A stretch of DNA of 64,000 bases from an uncultured Clostridia bacterium (GTDB lineage: Bacteria > Bacillota > Clostridia > Christensenellales > CAG-138), in contig CALVWJ010000013.1 in NCBI GenBank assembly GCA_944366945.1, positions 1 through 64,000 of the forward strand. Reading direction: 5' to 3'. A program made the position numbers and the translations under genes. Each line of letters opens with the position of its first letter. Position 1 is the stretch's first letter. The notes beneath the pieces were generated by a model. That model had not been told where the DNA came from. It worked only from the letters and a program-made list of their open reading frames with translations, and searched no databases. This document shows positions 52,250 to 61,223 of this stretch, in pieces.

Positions 52250-55200
52250 ATGACAACCAAACGCATCATGGCGTTGCTTATGTGTCTGCTGACCATCACC
52301 GGGCTAATACCCGGCGCAGCCTTTGCAGCGCAAAGCACCGTCACCATCGAATCCCAGACCAACAGCGCCTTTGACTATCTGGAATATTACAAAGACGGAG
52401 CATGGAAAGACCTAAACACGCCCCGCCATTGGATCGAGCAGACCGGCGAGGTTGTCTACTGTGTGGAACACGCGGCGGACAACCCCCATGGCGACACCTA
52501 CACAGCAACCTTACCCTCGTCCGTCTTTTCGGCCAGTACCCTCTCGGGATTGAACTCCATTCTCATGTACGGCTACCCCAACAACCGTCCCTCCGGTTTC
52601 ACCGATGACGAAGCGCGGCAGGCCACCGCCAATGCCATCCGTTTCTGGCTATCGGAACAAGGCGAAGTCGAATCCTACAGTTTTACCAACCGAAAAACCA
52701 ATCCTAACGCCATCCGAGCCAAGAAGGGATATGAACACGTCCTGGAATACGCCGACGAGCTGCTGGCAAAGGCCCGGGCAAGGCAGGAGCTACCCCACAG
52801 TATTGACTTCTCACCCTCCACTGTGCAGCTTACCGCAAGCGGCAGTAACTTTTCCGGGCAGGTTTCTGTGCGGCTTACAAACATCAACAGCGGGTATACC
52901 CTCGATACTTCTGCTCTGCCTGCAGGCGCGAGTGTGTCCGGATATACTGGTAGCAGGAGTGAAACGCTGACTGTTACCGTCCCTGCATCTGCAGCAGGAC
53001 GGAGCTTTTCCATCTCTGCCGAGGGCAAGGACACGAGAAGCGTGGATAACATCACGGCGTATATTCCCGCAAATGGTAGCTTGCAAAAAGTTTTCCTTTG
53101 CGCAACCACTGCACAGGTCGTTGCAACCGCCACCTTCAACGTGGGGGTTCCCGCTTACGGTAAGGTGCAGGTGGTCAAGACCGATGAGAGTAGTACGGCG
53201 CTTGCGGGCGTAAAGTTCGGTGTTTACTCCGATTCCGACTGTAAGAACAAGATGGAAGAGGTTACCACGGGCGAGGACGGCATGGGGATCTCCGGCGATA
53301 TTCCCGTAGGTACGGTGTATTTGAAAGAACTTTCCACCGTAAGCCCGTATATCATCTCTGCGGAGGTCAAAAGCGCGACAATCACCGCGAATACCGTGAC
53401 AAAGGTTCCATTCACCAATGTGGCGGCAAAGGGTAAAATCCGCATTGAAAAGGTTGGCAATGTGCTTACGAGCAGCAAGTCTGAGGAAACCGAGCACGGC
53501 AATGTCACCGTTCCCTCCTATACACAGAAAGGGCTGAAAGGTGTTGTATATGAGGTTAGGGACAGCGTGGGCAAGGTTGTGGCAACACTGACCACCAATG
53601 ACTCCGGCATTGCTGAGACGGAGCTGCTGCCGCTTGGCAGCTATGCTGTGCAGGAAAAGAGCGCGCCTGCGGCGTATGTCGTGGACGAGACAATCCATGA
53701 AGTGACGCTTGCTTACAGGGATCAGAATACGCCCGTCGTGACCGCTACCGTCAAGGCAGATAACGGGCTTCGCACAGGCGGCGTAAAAATTCGTAAGCTC
53801 ACTCAAGACTTTGATCTTGAAAAGCTCAACTTCTACAACAAACTTGCGGAGGGCTATGTGTTCGGGCTTTACACCGCTGAAGACATTGGCGATGTCCCCG
53901 CTGATGTGCTCCTCGAGGTGCTGACTACGGACGCTCAAGGCGTTGCCCAGACCACCGTAGCACTTCCTTACGGCAATTATTATCTTAAAGAGCTTGCCGT
54001 TCCTTTGGAAACCATTGAAATGCAGACGGACAAGCTGCCGCTGATCATCGACAGTGAACTGAACGTGCAGCATTACGACAGCCCTATCTACAACAACATG
54101 TTTAAGGCGAAAATCGGCGTATATAAGCTGGATGCAGCTGACAGAGAGCGCGGACTTGCGGGCGCGGTATTCGAGGTGCGGGATGTTTCCGGCAGGCTGT
54201 TTGATACCATTACAACCAATGAGGACGGCTATGCGGAAACCATCGATATGCCCGTAGGTGCCTACAAGGTAAAGGAAGTCGTGCCACCTGCGGGCTTTAT
54301 TCTCTCCAATGAGGTCAAGACCGTGACGCTCACTACCGAGGACAAGGAAACAGCCGTGTTTGAGCGGATGAACAAAGCGAACGAGGTCGTGCTGACAAAG
54401 ACCGACTTCACAACAGGAAAGCCCGTATCTGGGGCGACCGTGGAAATTTACGATAAAGAGGGCAAGCTGTTTTACGAAGACGTGACGGATGAAAACGGAA
54501 AAATCACCGTAAAAGAACTTCCTGCCGGGGCGTATACCTTTAGGGAAACGATCTCTCCTAACGGCTATGCCGTTAATGCCAATACCTTCTCCTTTGAGAT
54601 GGACACATACGGCAAGGTGACGGGAACAACGGCATTTACGAACGAGCCCATCACGCTGACCGTCAAGAAGATGGATAGCTTTTCGGGCAAACCCATGGCG
54701 GATATTCCCTTTACCTTGAAGGACAGCGCAGGAAATACCGTAAAGACCAGGATGACCGATCAAGGATACCGCATTGCGGCCGTGGATGGTGAGGAAACCT
54801 TTCAAGTGGATGATAATGGTTATGCGGAGTTCCGTTATCTGAAAACGGGCAAATACACCCTCGTTGAAACCGTTCCAACGGGCTATATTGCGGAGGATAG
54901 CGTTCCTTTCGAACTTACTTCATCCCATTCCATCAGTGAACCCTTTGAACTCACCGTGAACAACTGCCCTACGGGAGTAAAGATCATTAAGCTGGACGCA
55001 TCTACGAATCAGCCTCTTTCGGATGCGGGTTTTCGTATTAAGGTCAAGGACGGAACGGACTTTGCAACGCTATCCTTCACTAAACAGGAGGACGGAAAGT
55101 ATTTCTTTGATGGGAACGGCAAAGAAACGGATCTGATGGTAGACAAGAATGGTGAGGTGGTCATACTCGGATTGCCTATGGGCGCTGTATGGATCGAAGA

Positions 55201-55432
55201 ATCCGTCGTGCCGAAGGGATATTTCCCTGTTACTGCCCGAAAAGCGGAAGTCACAAAGGAGGCCTCAGCGTTGTCGCCCATAGTAATCAAAGTGCCAAAC
55301 AGTAAGAGCGTCAAGTTGGGGCTGGATAACGACTGGTGGGAAATCCCTGCCATGATCGCGAGTACGGCGATGCTGCTTTGCGGGGCGGCATTTTTCATTA
55401 TCAAACGCAAAAAGAAAAGATTGGAGAATTAA
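52250..55432 (+). CDS. Multi-repeat CnaB/SpaA-type surface protein
   Basis: A 1060-residue exported protein. Signal peptide RIMALLMCLLTITGLIPGAAFA. Residues about 25-150 resemble a thioester domain (VVYCVEHA cysteine), but at the place of the expected TQxA motif the residues are ATANAIRFW, so the thioester Gln may be missing. Seven CnaB-like repeats follow (for example KVQVVKTDESSTALAGVKFG, KIGVYKLDAADRERGLAGAV, EVVLTKTDFTTGKPVSGATV), each with YxxxExxxP-type ends that form internal isopeptide bonds. The C-terminus is a membrane span (IPAMIASTAMLLCGAAFFII) and basic tail; no LPxTG sortase motif is seen. GGAGGC precedes the ATG. Likely a cell-surface adhesin or mating-related protein. Confidence 0.85.
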   Translation: MTTKRIMALLMCLLTITGLIPGAAFAAQSTVTIESQTNSAFDYLEYYKDGAWKDLNTPRHWIEQTGEVVYCVEHAADNPHGDTYTATLPSSVFSASTLSGLNSILMYGYPNNRPSGFTDDEARQATANAIRFWLSEQGEVESYSFTNRKTNPNAIRAKKGYEHVLEYADELLAKARARQELPHSIDFSPSTVQLTASGSNFSGQVSVRLTNINSGYTLDTSALPAGASVSGYTGSRSETLTVTVPASAAGRSFSISAEGKDTRSVDNITAYIPANGSLQKVFLCATTAQVVATATFNVGVPAYGKVQVVKTDESSTALAGVKFGVYSDSDCKNKMEEVTTGEDGMGISGDIPVGTVYLKELSTVSPYIISAEVKSATITANTVTKVPFTNVAAKGKIRIEKVGNVLTSSKSEETEHGNVTVPSYTQKGLKGVVYEVRDSVGKVVATLTTNDSGIAETELLPLGSYAVQEKSAPAAYVVDETIHEVTLAYRDQNTPVVTATVKADNGLRTGGVKIRKLTQDFDLEKLNFYNKLAEGYVFGLYTAEDIGDVPADVLLEVLTTDAQGVAQTTVALPYGNYYLKELAVPLETIEMQTDKLPLIIDSELNVQHYDSPIYNNMFKAKIGVYKLDAADRERGLAGAVFEVRDVSGRLFDTITTNEDGYAETIDMPVGAYKVKEVVPPAGFILSNEVKTVTLTTEDKETAVFERMNKANEVVLTKTDFTTGKPVSGATVEIYDKEGKLFYEDVTDENGKITVKELPAGAYTFRETISPNGYAVNANTFSFEMDTYGKVTGTTAFTNEPITLTVKKMDSFSGKPMADIPFTLKDSAGNTVKTRMTDQGYRIAAVDGEETFQVDDNGYAEFRYLKTGKYTLVETVPTGYIAEDSVPFELTSSHSISEPFELTVNNCPTGVKIIKLDASTNQPLSDAGFRIKVKDGTDFATLSFTKQEDGKYFFDGNGKETDLMVDKNGEVVILGLPMGAVWIEESVVPKGYFPVTARKAEVTKEASALSPIVIKVPNSKSVKLGLDNDWWEIPAMIASTAMLLCGAAFFIIKRKKKRLEN

Positions 55433-55634
55433 TCGATGGAGTTGAACACCATTCTGGCAAGTGCTGCGCCTCGCCGCTGTAGGGGATGCAAGGTTTTTGT
55501 ATGTGCGGAGAAAGAATAAATAGAAAATAGCAAAAACACGCAGGAGGGCGGGAAACGCCCTCCTATCCATGAATATCGGTTTACTTTGTTGGTGAATATG
55601 ATACAATAATTTTAGAAATGCGAGGTGCGAAACG

Positions 55635-55799
55635 ATGGTAAAGAGCGAAAAAATCACGAAACAAATTGCCGGGACAATGGATACCGAGGGTATGCGGCTT
55701 AATAATAAGGAGCTTACTCCGATACGAGAATGTGCCAGCGGCAAAAAATCATCATCGGTCGCAATTAAAGAGATTGTGAATCAATACCCCGTAAAGTAG
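55635..55799 (+). CDS. VbhA-like Fic antitoxin
   Basis: A 54-residue protein with the Fic-inhibitory motif [S/T]xxxE[G/N], here TMDTEG at residues 14-19, followed by LNNKELTPIRECASGK and AIKEIVNQY as in VbhA family antitoxins. GAGGTGCG lies upstream. It immediately precedes a broken fic gene. It was not obvious as a gene by length alone; the motif and position decide it. It would block the ATP-binding site of its Fic partner. Confidence 0.6.
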   Translation: MVKSEKITKQIAGTMDTEGMRLNNKELTPIRECASGKKSSSVAIKEIVNQYPVK

Positions 55800-55812
55800 G
55801 TGGTGTTTTGTC

Positions 55813-56310
55813 CGACTTGAGGCGGAAAGAAGTATAACGGCTCTGCGGATATTGGAGCTGAAACAATCCTTTCCTAATGGCAAGCTGGATTTTTCTTACT
55901 TTAAGCACTTGCATTTTCATATTTTCCAAGACATATACGAGTGGGCAGGCAAACCGCGTACTGTCAATATTTCGAAAGGCAGCCAGTTTTGTTTGTGTCA
56001 GTTTATAGACGATTAGGCGATTAAGCTGTTTCACATGCTTGAAAGGGAAAACTATATTATGTGGACTGGAAATATAGCGGAAAGGCTTTCATTTTGCCTG
56101 CCTAAATTGAATGCAATTCACCCATTTAGAGAGGGCAATGGCAGAACGCAACGCATGTTTATAGAAATACTTGCAGACAGAGCCGGATATGAAGTGAATT
56201 TTTCCGAAGTTACTGCTGAAAAAATGATAGAAGCAAGGCATCAGTCTTTTAACAAGAATTATGAACCTATGAACGTTATCATGCGGCGTATTACAACACC
56301 AAAGGCATAG
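55813..56310 (+). pseudogene. Fic-domain toxin, disrupted
   Basis: One reading frame shows a Fic protein: LEAERSITALRILELKQSFP, HFHIFQDIYEWAGKPRTVNI (the flap region) and, after an in-frame TAG at 56014, ENYIMWTGNIAERLSFCLPK followed by the Fic motif HPFREGNGRTQR (about 56123). The normal start and the first roughly 20 residues are absent. Fic enzymes transfer AMP to target proteins. The catalytic core sequence survives, so inactivation is by the stop and the lost 5' end. The antitoxin next to it is intact. Confidence 0.75.
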
Positions 56311-56414
56311 CGGTTATTTCAGTACCATGCTGCATAATGGCGAAAACACAGGAGCGCATGAAAAGTCATGCGTTCTTTTGCCATATACAAATACAGGAAA
56401 AGGGGAATGCTAAT

Positions 56415-56579
56415 ATGGCGGATAAACTGATAAATACCATCATAGAACGGTTTACCATAGGCGAACAGGGCTTTGCGCTTGCACATGTTCGGATGGCACA
56501 CCAAAGCCGCAGATCCAAGCAGCTATGATGAGAATGGACAACCGAAGCTCGTGGAAAAGTGCGACGGATTGGAACGATA
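56415..56579 (+). pseudogene. Small element gene, probably frameshifted
   Basis: A frame from the ATG at 56415 reads MADKLINTIIERFTIGEQGF and ALAHVR, then becomes Ser/Arg/Gln-rich and stops at 56525. In another frame the next bases read GWHTKAADPSSYDENGQPKL and VEKCDGLER before a stop at 56579, which also looks coding. One indel near 56490 would join them. I do not recognise a family; the call rests on frame quality only. Confidence 0.4.
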
Positions 56580-56585
56580 ATATGG

Positions 56586-56591
56586 TATAAT
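56586..56591 (+). promoter_or_regulatory. Promoter -10 element for the HEPN gene
   Basis: TATAAT at 56586-56591 with a TGG just upstream, in an AT-rich stretch 27 bases before the ATG at 56618. A clear -35 was not found at 17 bases; an extended -10 may be used. CTGGAGAG serves as ribosome site. Confidence 0.55.
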
Positions 56592-56617
56592 ACTAAAAAC
56601 TACCCTGGAGAGTACAC

Positions 56618-57997
56618 ATGAAACCAAATCGTATTATTTATGGGAAACTTAGAATCAAAGACACCGTATATCCATTCTTCATGCAAGACCAATTAGTAAC
56701 TATTACGCAAACGCCTTACGAACATAATAACGATTTTTCTGATCTTACAGTCGTAGAAAAGATTGTTGGCTTAACGAACGGAAATAAGATTATTGCGCTT
56801 ATGAATTGCCGTTTTCCAAACCATCCATGGAGAGTTCTATGCTCAAGTATAACGTTTTCGGTTTCTTGGTTCGTTGAATATGATACAGAGGAACAATCTT
56901 TTGATAAAATATGCTTTAAATCAACTGCCCTAAACGCCTTTTTCCCAACTGTCCGAGCAATAGACGGCAGTTCGTTTGATAATCAAGCTGCTGCAGATGG
57001 TTCATACAGGTTCAGCATAAGGCCTATTAAAGATCGGACACGAAAATTCGTAAGTACTATTGGCGATGATAGTGTCACCGTGTTATTGACTGTAGCGTGG
57101 AGCATCAGTGCGAGACTTGAAGATCCTCAAATCGGTCAGAAATTTACGGAATGTAGCTTTATATTTGATTCCGAAAGAAATGCTGACTGCTTAGGAAAGT
57201 ATTATTTATGGCTTTATAATTTTTTGGTATTTGTAACGTTCCGTCAATGTGTCGATATTGATGAAGTTGATTTGCTGAAAAATGATAGCAGTGGGAGAAA
57301 CCATAAGATAGGCTCTGCATATTTTTTCGCACCTTACCGAGGTTTTGTGGCGGATGCTCGAAAAACAATCACCTTTGAAGATATAGGAGAAGATAGGGTT
57401 GGAACGCTATTTTCAAATGTAGCAATGCGCAGGAATGACCATCGGTTTAATCCACTTTATATACCTGAGAATGATGAAGATGCTAGAACTGTTGACATCG
57501 TAAAATGGATTAGCGCGGCGCTCGCCTTTGAAGGGGAATTTAATGCAAACTATCCAAACTATAAATACCAAAGCGATGAAGACTTCCGAAATGCAAAAAA
57601 TAAACTTATGGAAACTATCGAAGAGCAGATCAAACTTTCCGGTAGGGGCAAAAATAACAAAGTCAATTCCGGGTATAAGCGTTTTAGAGATTTAATTGAT
57701 AAGGCAGATACAACTTTAGAAGAAAAAATCATTTTCATGTTCGACCAGTACGCAACTGTTATCGACGCTGTACAGCAACGATATATGGAGGCCAATAATG
57801 TGGAGGCTACTAATAGAGAGCTTGCATTCAGATGGGCAGCGTATCGAAACAGTATTGCGCATGGCTCGTTAGAGCCGATTAAAGGAATGGACATTGTTAA
57901 CTATGCTATTACTAAAATGTTTATTTATGTATTGGTGTTAGAATCATCGGGCATTAGCAAAGAAGCACAACAGTCAATAATTGAAAAGATGTTTTGA
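56618..57997 (+). CDS. HEPN-domain protein, candidate abortive-infection factor
   Basis: A 459-residue cytoplasmic protein. The first about 270 residues form a beta-rich domain of no clear family, reminiscent of the N-terminal domain of ApeA-type defence proteins. The C-terminal about 170 residues are helical and end with the HEPN ribonuclease motif RNSIAH (R410 to H415) inside RWAAYRNSIAHG, the R-x4-H signature of HEPN RNases. The gene is much more AT-rich than the element genes on either side, has its own -10 box, and interrupts the module between the Fic remnant and the helicase gene, so it looks like acquired cargo. By motif it could cleave RNA on phage infection. Defence is an inference. 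Confidence 0.7.
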   Translation: MKPNRIIYGKLRIKDTVYPFFMQDQLVTITQTPYEHNNDFSDLTVVEKIVGLTNGNKIIALMNCRFPNHPWRVLCSSITFSVSWFVEYDTEEQSFDKICFKSTALNAFFPTVRAIDGSSFDNQAAADGSYRFSIRPIKDRTRKFVSTIGDDSVTVLLTVAWSISARLEDPQIGQKFTECSFIFDSERNADCLGKYYLWLYNFLVFVTFRQCVDIDEVDLLKNDSSGRNHKIGSAYFFAPYRGFVADARKTITFEDIGEDRVGTLFSNVAMRRNDHRFNPLYIPENDEDARTVDIVKWISAALAFEGEFNANYPNYKYQSDEDFRNAKNKLMETIEEQIKLSGRGKNNKVNSGYKRFRDLIDKADTTLEEKIIFMFDQYATVIDAVQQRYMEANNVEATNRELAFRWAAYRNSIAHGSLEPIKGMDIVNYAITKMFIYVLVLESSGISKEAQQSIIEKMF

Positions 57998-58072
57998 TTG
58001 GCAATTAGGATAGTGTACTTAGCAGCTTCGGCTGCTTTTTCTCTTGCCAAAAATCAAAGAAGGAGGGTCAGA

Positions 58073-61000
58073 ATGGCAACAAGACTGCAAGTTATATCCG
58101 AGCTTGCGGCGCAGGCGATGGAACAGCTCACGCGGTCCGTTGACAGCTGGAGGAGCTTTCTCAACTCCGCCGCATGGCTTTATAAGTACCCGTTCCATGA
58201 ACAGGTCTTGATCTATGCCCAGAGACCGGATGCAAAAGCCTGTGCTCCCATCGAGCTTTGGAACAGTAGATTTAAGCGTTGGGTGAACAGGGGCGCAAGG
58301 GGCATCGCGCTAATCGATGATAGCGGGCAGAAGCCCGCACTGCGGTATGTATTCGATGTTTCTGACACCAACACCCGCTACGATATTCCCTTCCGGCTCT
58401 GGCAGGCAAAGCCTGAATACGAGATTCAGATTATTGAGGAGTTGGAGAATCAATTCGGAGAAACGGGCACTGATGGCTCGGATCTCACTACTACCGTGCT
58501 GGGCATATCTATTAATGTCGTATCAGACAACTACCGCGATTATTATGAGGAGCTTCTCAAAACGGCAGATGACAGCGCACTTGCTGATTTGAGTAAAGAG
58601 GAGATAAGCGCTACCTTTATGCTTCAGCTAATGACCAGCGTTTCCCATACAGTCCTGGTGCGTCTGGGCATCGATCCAGCCGAAGTATTTCACGACGATG
58701 AATACGAGGGCATAACGCTGTTCAACTCGCCGGATACCATAGCCCAATTTGGCGCGGCGACCAGCGACATTTCAGAAATGATCCTGCGGCAGATAGAACA
58801 GAGCGTCAGAAACAGGGAACGGCAGGAGCGCGGCACGCTTGCAAACGTAGAGCTGGTATTGCAGAATAAAGACAGAAACAGCGAAAGGGGCGATGAATAT
58901 GGAACTCAGCTACAGGCAGAGTGGGGACTACTTGATTCCCAATATCAAAATGGACGATCAGCCGGCGGGAATGATCGGGAAATACGGGAGAATGCGGAAG
59001 ACGTTTCTAAAGGAGCAGCGGAGCGGGACTTACAACTCCCTGCTGCTTCAGAACAGGCTGACAGAGCATCTGTTGGAGATCGACAGGACGGCACGGGAAC
59101 AGGTCGAACAGATCGTGGAACGCATGGCGAAAGCCGAGGGCGTGACAGAGGAACTGAAAGCTCGCGATCAGATGAAATGGGTGGGGCTGATGAACAATCT
59201 GCTGCACACGGCGGAGGAGATCGTTCTCCAAGAGGTGATCTACAGCTAACCCCGCGCTTTCCCACAGAAAAAGAACAGCTTTCCCTTCTTGAACAGGCGG
59301 AGGACGAAATATCCTCCGTCTTTTCTGTCTCTCAAGCGGATTTTGATAACGAATTGTGCTCAGGGAGTGGGATTTTTCATGGCAAGTATCGTATCTATGC
59401 TTTCTATCAAACGCAGCCGAGCAAAGAGAGCGCCATTCAATTTTTGAAAAAAGAATACGGAATCGGTGGTCATTCCCATACCTATCTGGACGGCAGCAGC
59501 GGTTTTGTTGGTCACGACGGAAAAGGGATTGAGTTTTCGGATAGTGGATTTCATCATAAAAAGCTGTTTCGGTGGAACGCCGTACACTCCCGCCTTTCAG
59601 AACTGATTGCACTTGACCGTTACTTGTCCGAAAAAGAAAAGGCAGATTTGCCCGCTTATGAACAGGAAGAAGCGCAGCGCCGTACTGTCATGCGCGAGGA
59701 AGCAGCAGCACGGGAAGCCTTGCAGTCTGCCGCCGCTGCCATGGACGAGAAGCGCAAAGACGCGCAATACCGCTATTCCCTTGGCGACGAAGTGCAGCTT
59801 GGCACACAAAGTTATACCGTACTCGGATACGACGAGAATATCGTCACGCTATCCGACCCGAAATACCCCCTGCTGTCGGAGAATATACCGCGGGACGTGT
59901 TCGAGCGTCGTTTGCGGGAAAATCCACAGAACGACCATCTGATCGTGGAAAGCGGCGAAGCTGCCCGGGAAAGTCAAGAAGGCGCTCCCCAATATCAAGT
60001 GGTGGTCTATCATCATATCGAAAATGGTTTTGATGAAAAACTGGAGTATGCGACGCTTGAAGAAGCGAATCATGTGGCGCAGGGCTATGTGGACGGCACG
60101 ATGGAACCGGACGGTTTTGCCTACGATGGCGCGGCTGTCTATGACTTGCAGGAGCACCGGTATCTCAGCATTTTCGGAAAGTACCCGGACGAAGAAGCAC
60201 AGGAACAGGTAAAAGCGCAGGACGAATCCCCATATATCTATGACGTGGGCGACGTCGTATATATCGACGATATCGCGTTTCGCATTACAGAAATACGGGA
60301 ATCTTCGGTAGAGCTTTTAGACCCCACGCTTGTCTATCCCATTTTCCGCGCTGAGAACAGAGATACCTTCCATCATCTCTTAGAGCAGGACGAGCGCAAC
60401 GCATCGTACCTGCCTTCCATGACCCATCGAACCGTTACAGAGGCAAATGTAAGAGAGGATGTTCCCGCGGAGCGTTCAGAACAGCCGTTTGCGATTGAAC
60501 CCACAGCTTTTTACCCCGCCGAAAGGAACAAGATTCCTGTTGATATTGAAGTTAGAAAACTGAAGCCGGTGGCTGAGCAGGAAAAACCAATCAAACACGA
60601 TTTCCATATCACGGACGACAACCTCGGTCACGGCGGCGCAAAAGCCAAGTTCCGCATGAACATGGACGCCATCAACACCTTGCAGACCATTGAACTGGAA
60701 AACCGCCTTGCCACCCTTGAGGAACAGGAGGTTTTATCCCGCTATGTGGGCTGGGGCGGCATTCCCCAGGCCTTTGAAGAAGGAAATGACGCGTGGGCGT
60801 CTGAGTTTGCGGAGCTATACACAGCGCTATCCCCAGAAGAATACGAAGCAGCAAGAGCTTCCACGCTCAACGCGCATTATACCAGTCCCACGGTCATCAA
60901 GGCGATTTACAGGTGCATTGAGAATATGGGCTTCACCACGGGCAATGTGCTGGAGCCGTCCTGCGGGATCGGCAATTTCTTTGGCTTACTGCCCGAAAGC

Positions 61001-61223
61001 ATGAAGAACAGTAAGCTCTACGGTGTGGAACTCGACCCCATCACGGGCAGAATCGCAAGGCAGCTTTATCAGACGGCAAACATTGCAATTGAAGGTTTTG
61101 AAAAAACCAGCCTGCCCGACAGCTTTTTCGATATCGCCATCGGCAATGTTCCGTTCGGAGATTATGGCGTCGCAGACAAACGATATGACAAACACCACTT
61201 CCTGATCCACGATTATTTCTTTG
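58073..61223 (+). CDS. Element helicase/N6-methylase fusion, exon 1
   Basis: The first about 1050 residues of the very large protein of Tn1549-like elements, cut by a group II intron at 61223/61224. It starts MATRLQVISELAAQAMEQLT after AAGGAGGG. N-terminal part: LNSAAWLYKYPFHEQVLIYA and WVNRGARGIALID. A charged, Gly/Arg/Asp-rich linker lies at about residues 290-400. The C-terminal section carries a methylase core: VLSRYVGWGGIPQAF, VLEPSCGIGNFFGLLP (SAM motif) and IAIGNVPFGDYGV (NPPF-like catalytic motif). The reading frame ends 17 bases into the intron if unspliced. The linker overlaps tnpV in another frame. Role: DNA processing or protection during transfer. Confidence 0.85.
58899..59249 (+). 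CDS. TnpV-like protein in an alternative frame of the helicase gene
   Basis: A 116-residue frame starting MELSYRQSGDYLIPNIKMDD, continuing MIGKYGRMRKTFLKEQRSGT and VTEELKARDQMKWVGLMNNL, and ending EEIVLQEVIYS, which matches the TnpV proteins of Firmicute transposons well. It lies wholly inside the helicase gene in the +1 frame, over the stretch where the helicase product is a low-complexity charged linker. AAAGGGG lies upstream. So two proteins are encoded by the same bases, or one frame is a relic. TnpV has no proven function. Both frames read well. Confidence 0.65.
   Translation: MELSYRQSGDYLIPNIKMDDQPAGMIGKYGRMRKTFLKEQRSGTYNSLLLQNRLTEHLLEIDRTAREQVEQIVERMAKAEGVTEELKARDQMKWVGLMNNLLHTAEEIVLQEVIYS

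Noticed and set aside
52811..54805. A 664-codon minus-strand open frame
   Set aside because: Antisense to the CnaB repeat gene; long only because of the codon pattern of the repeats.
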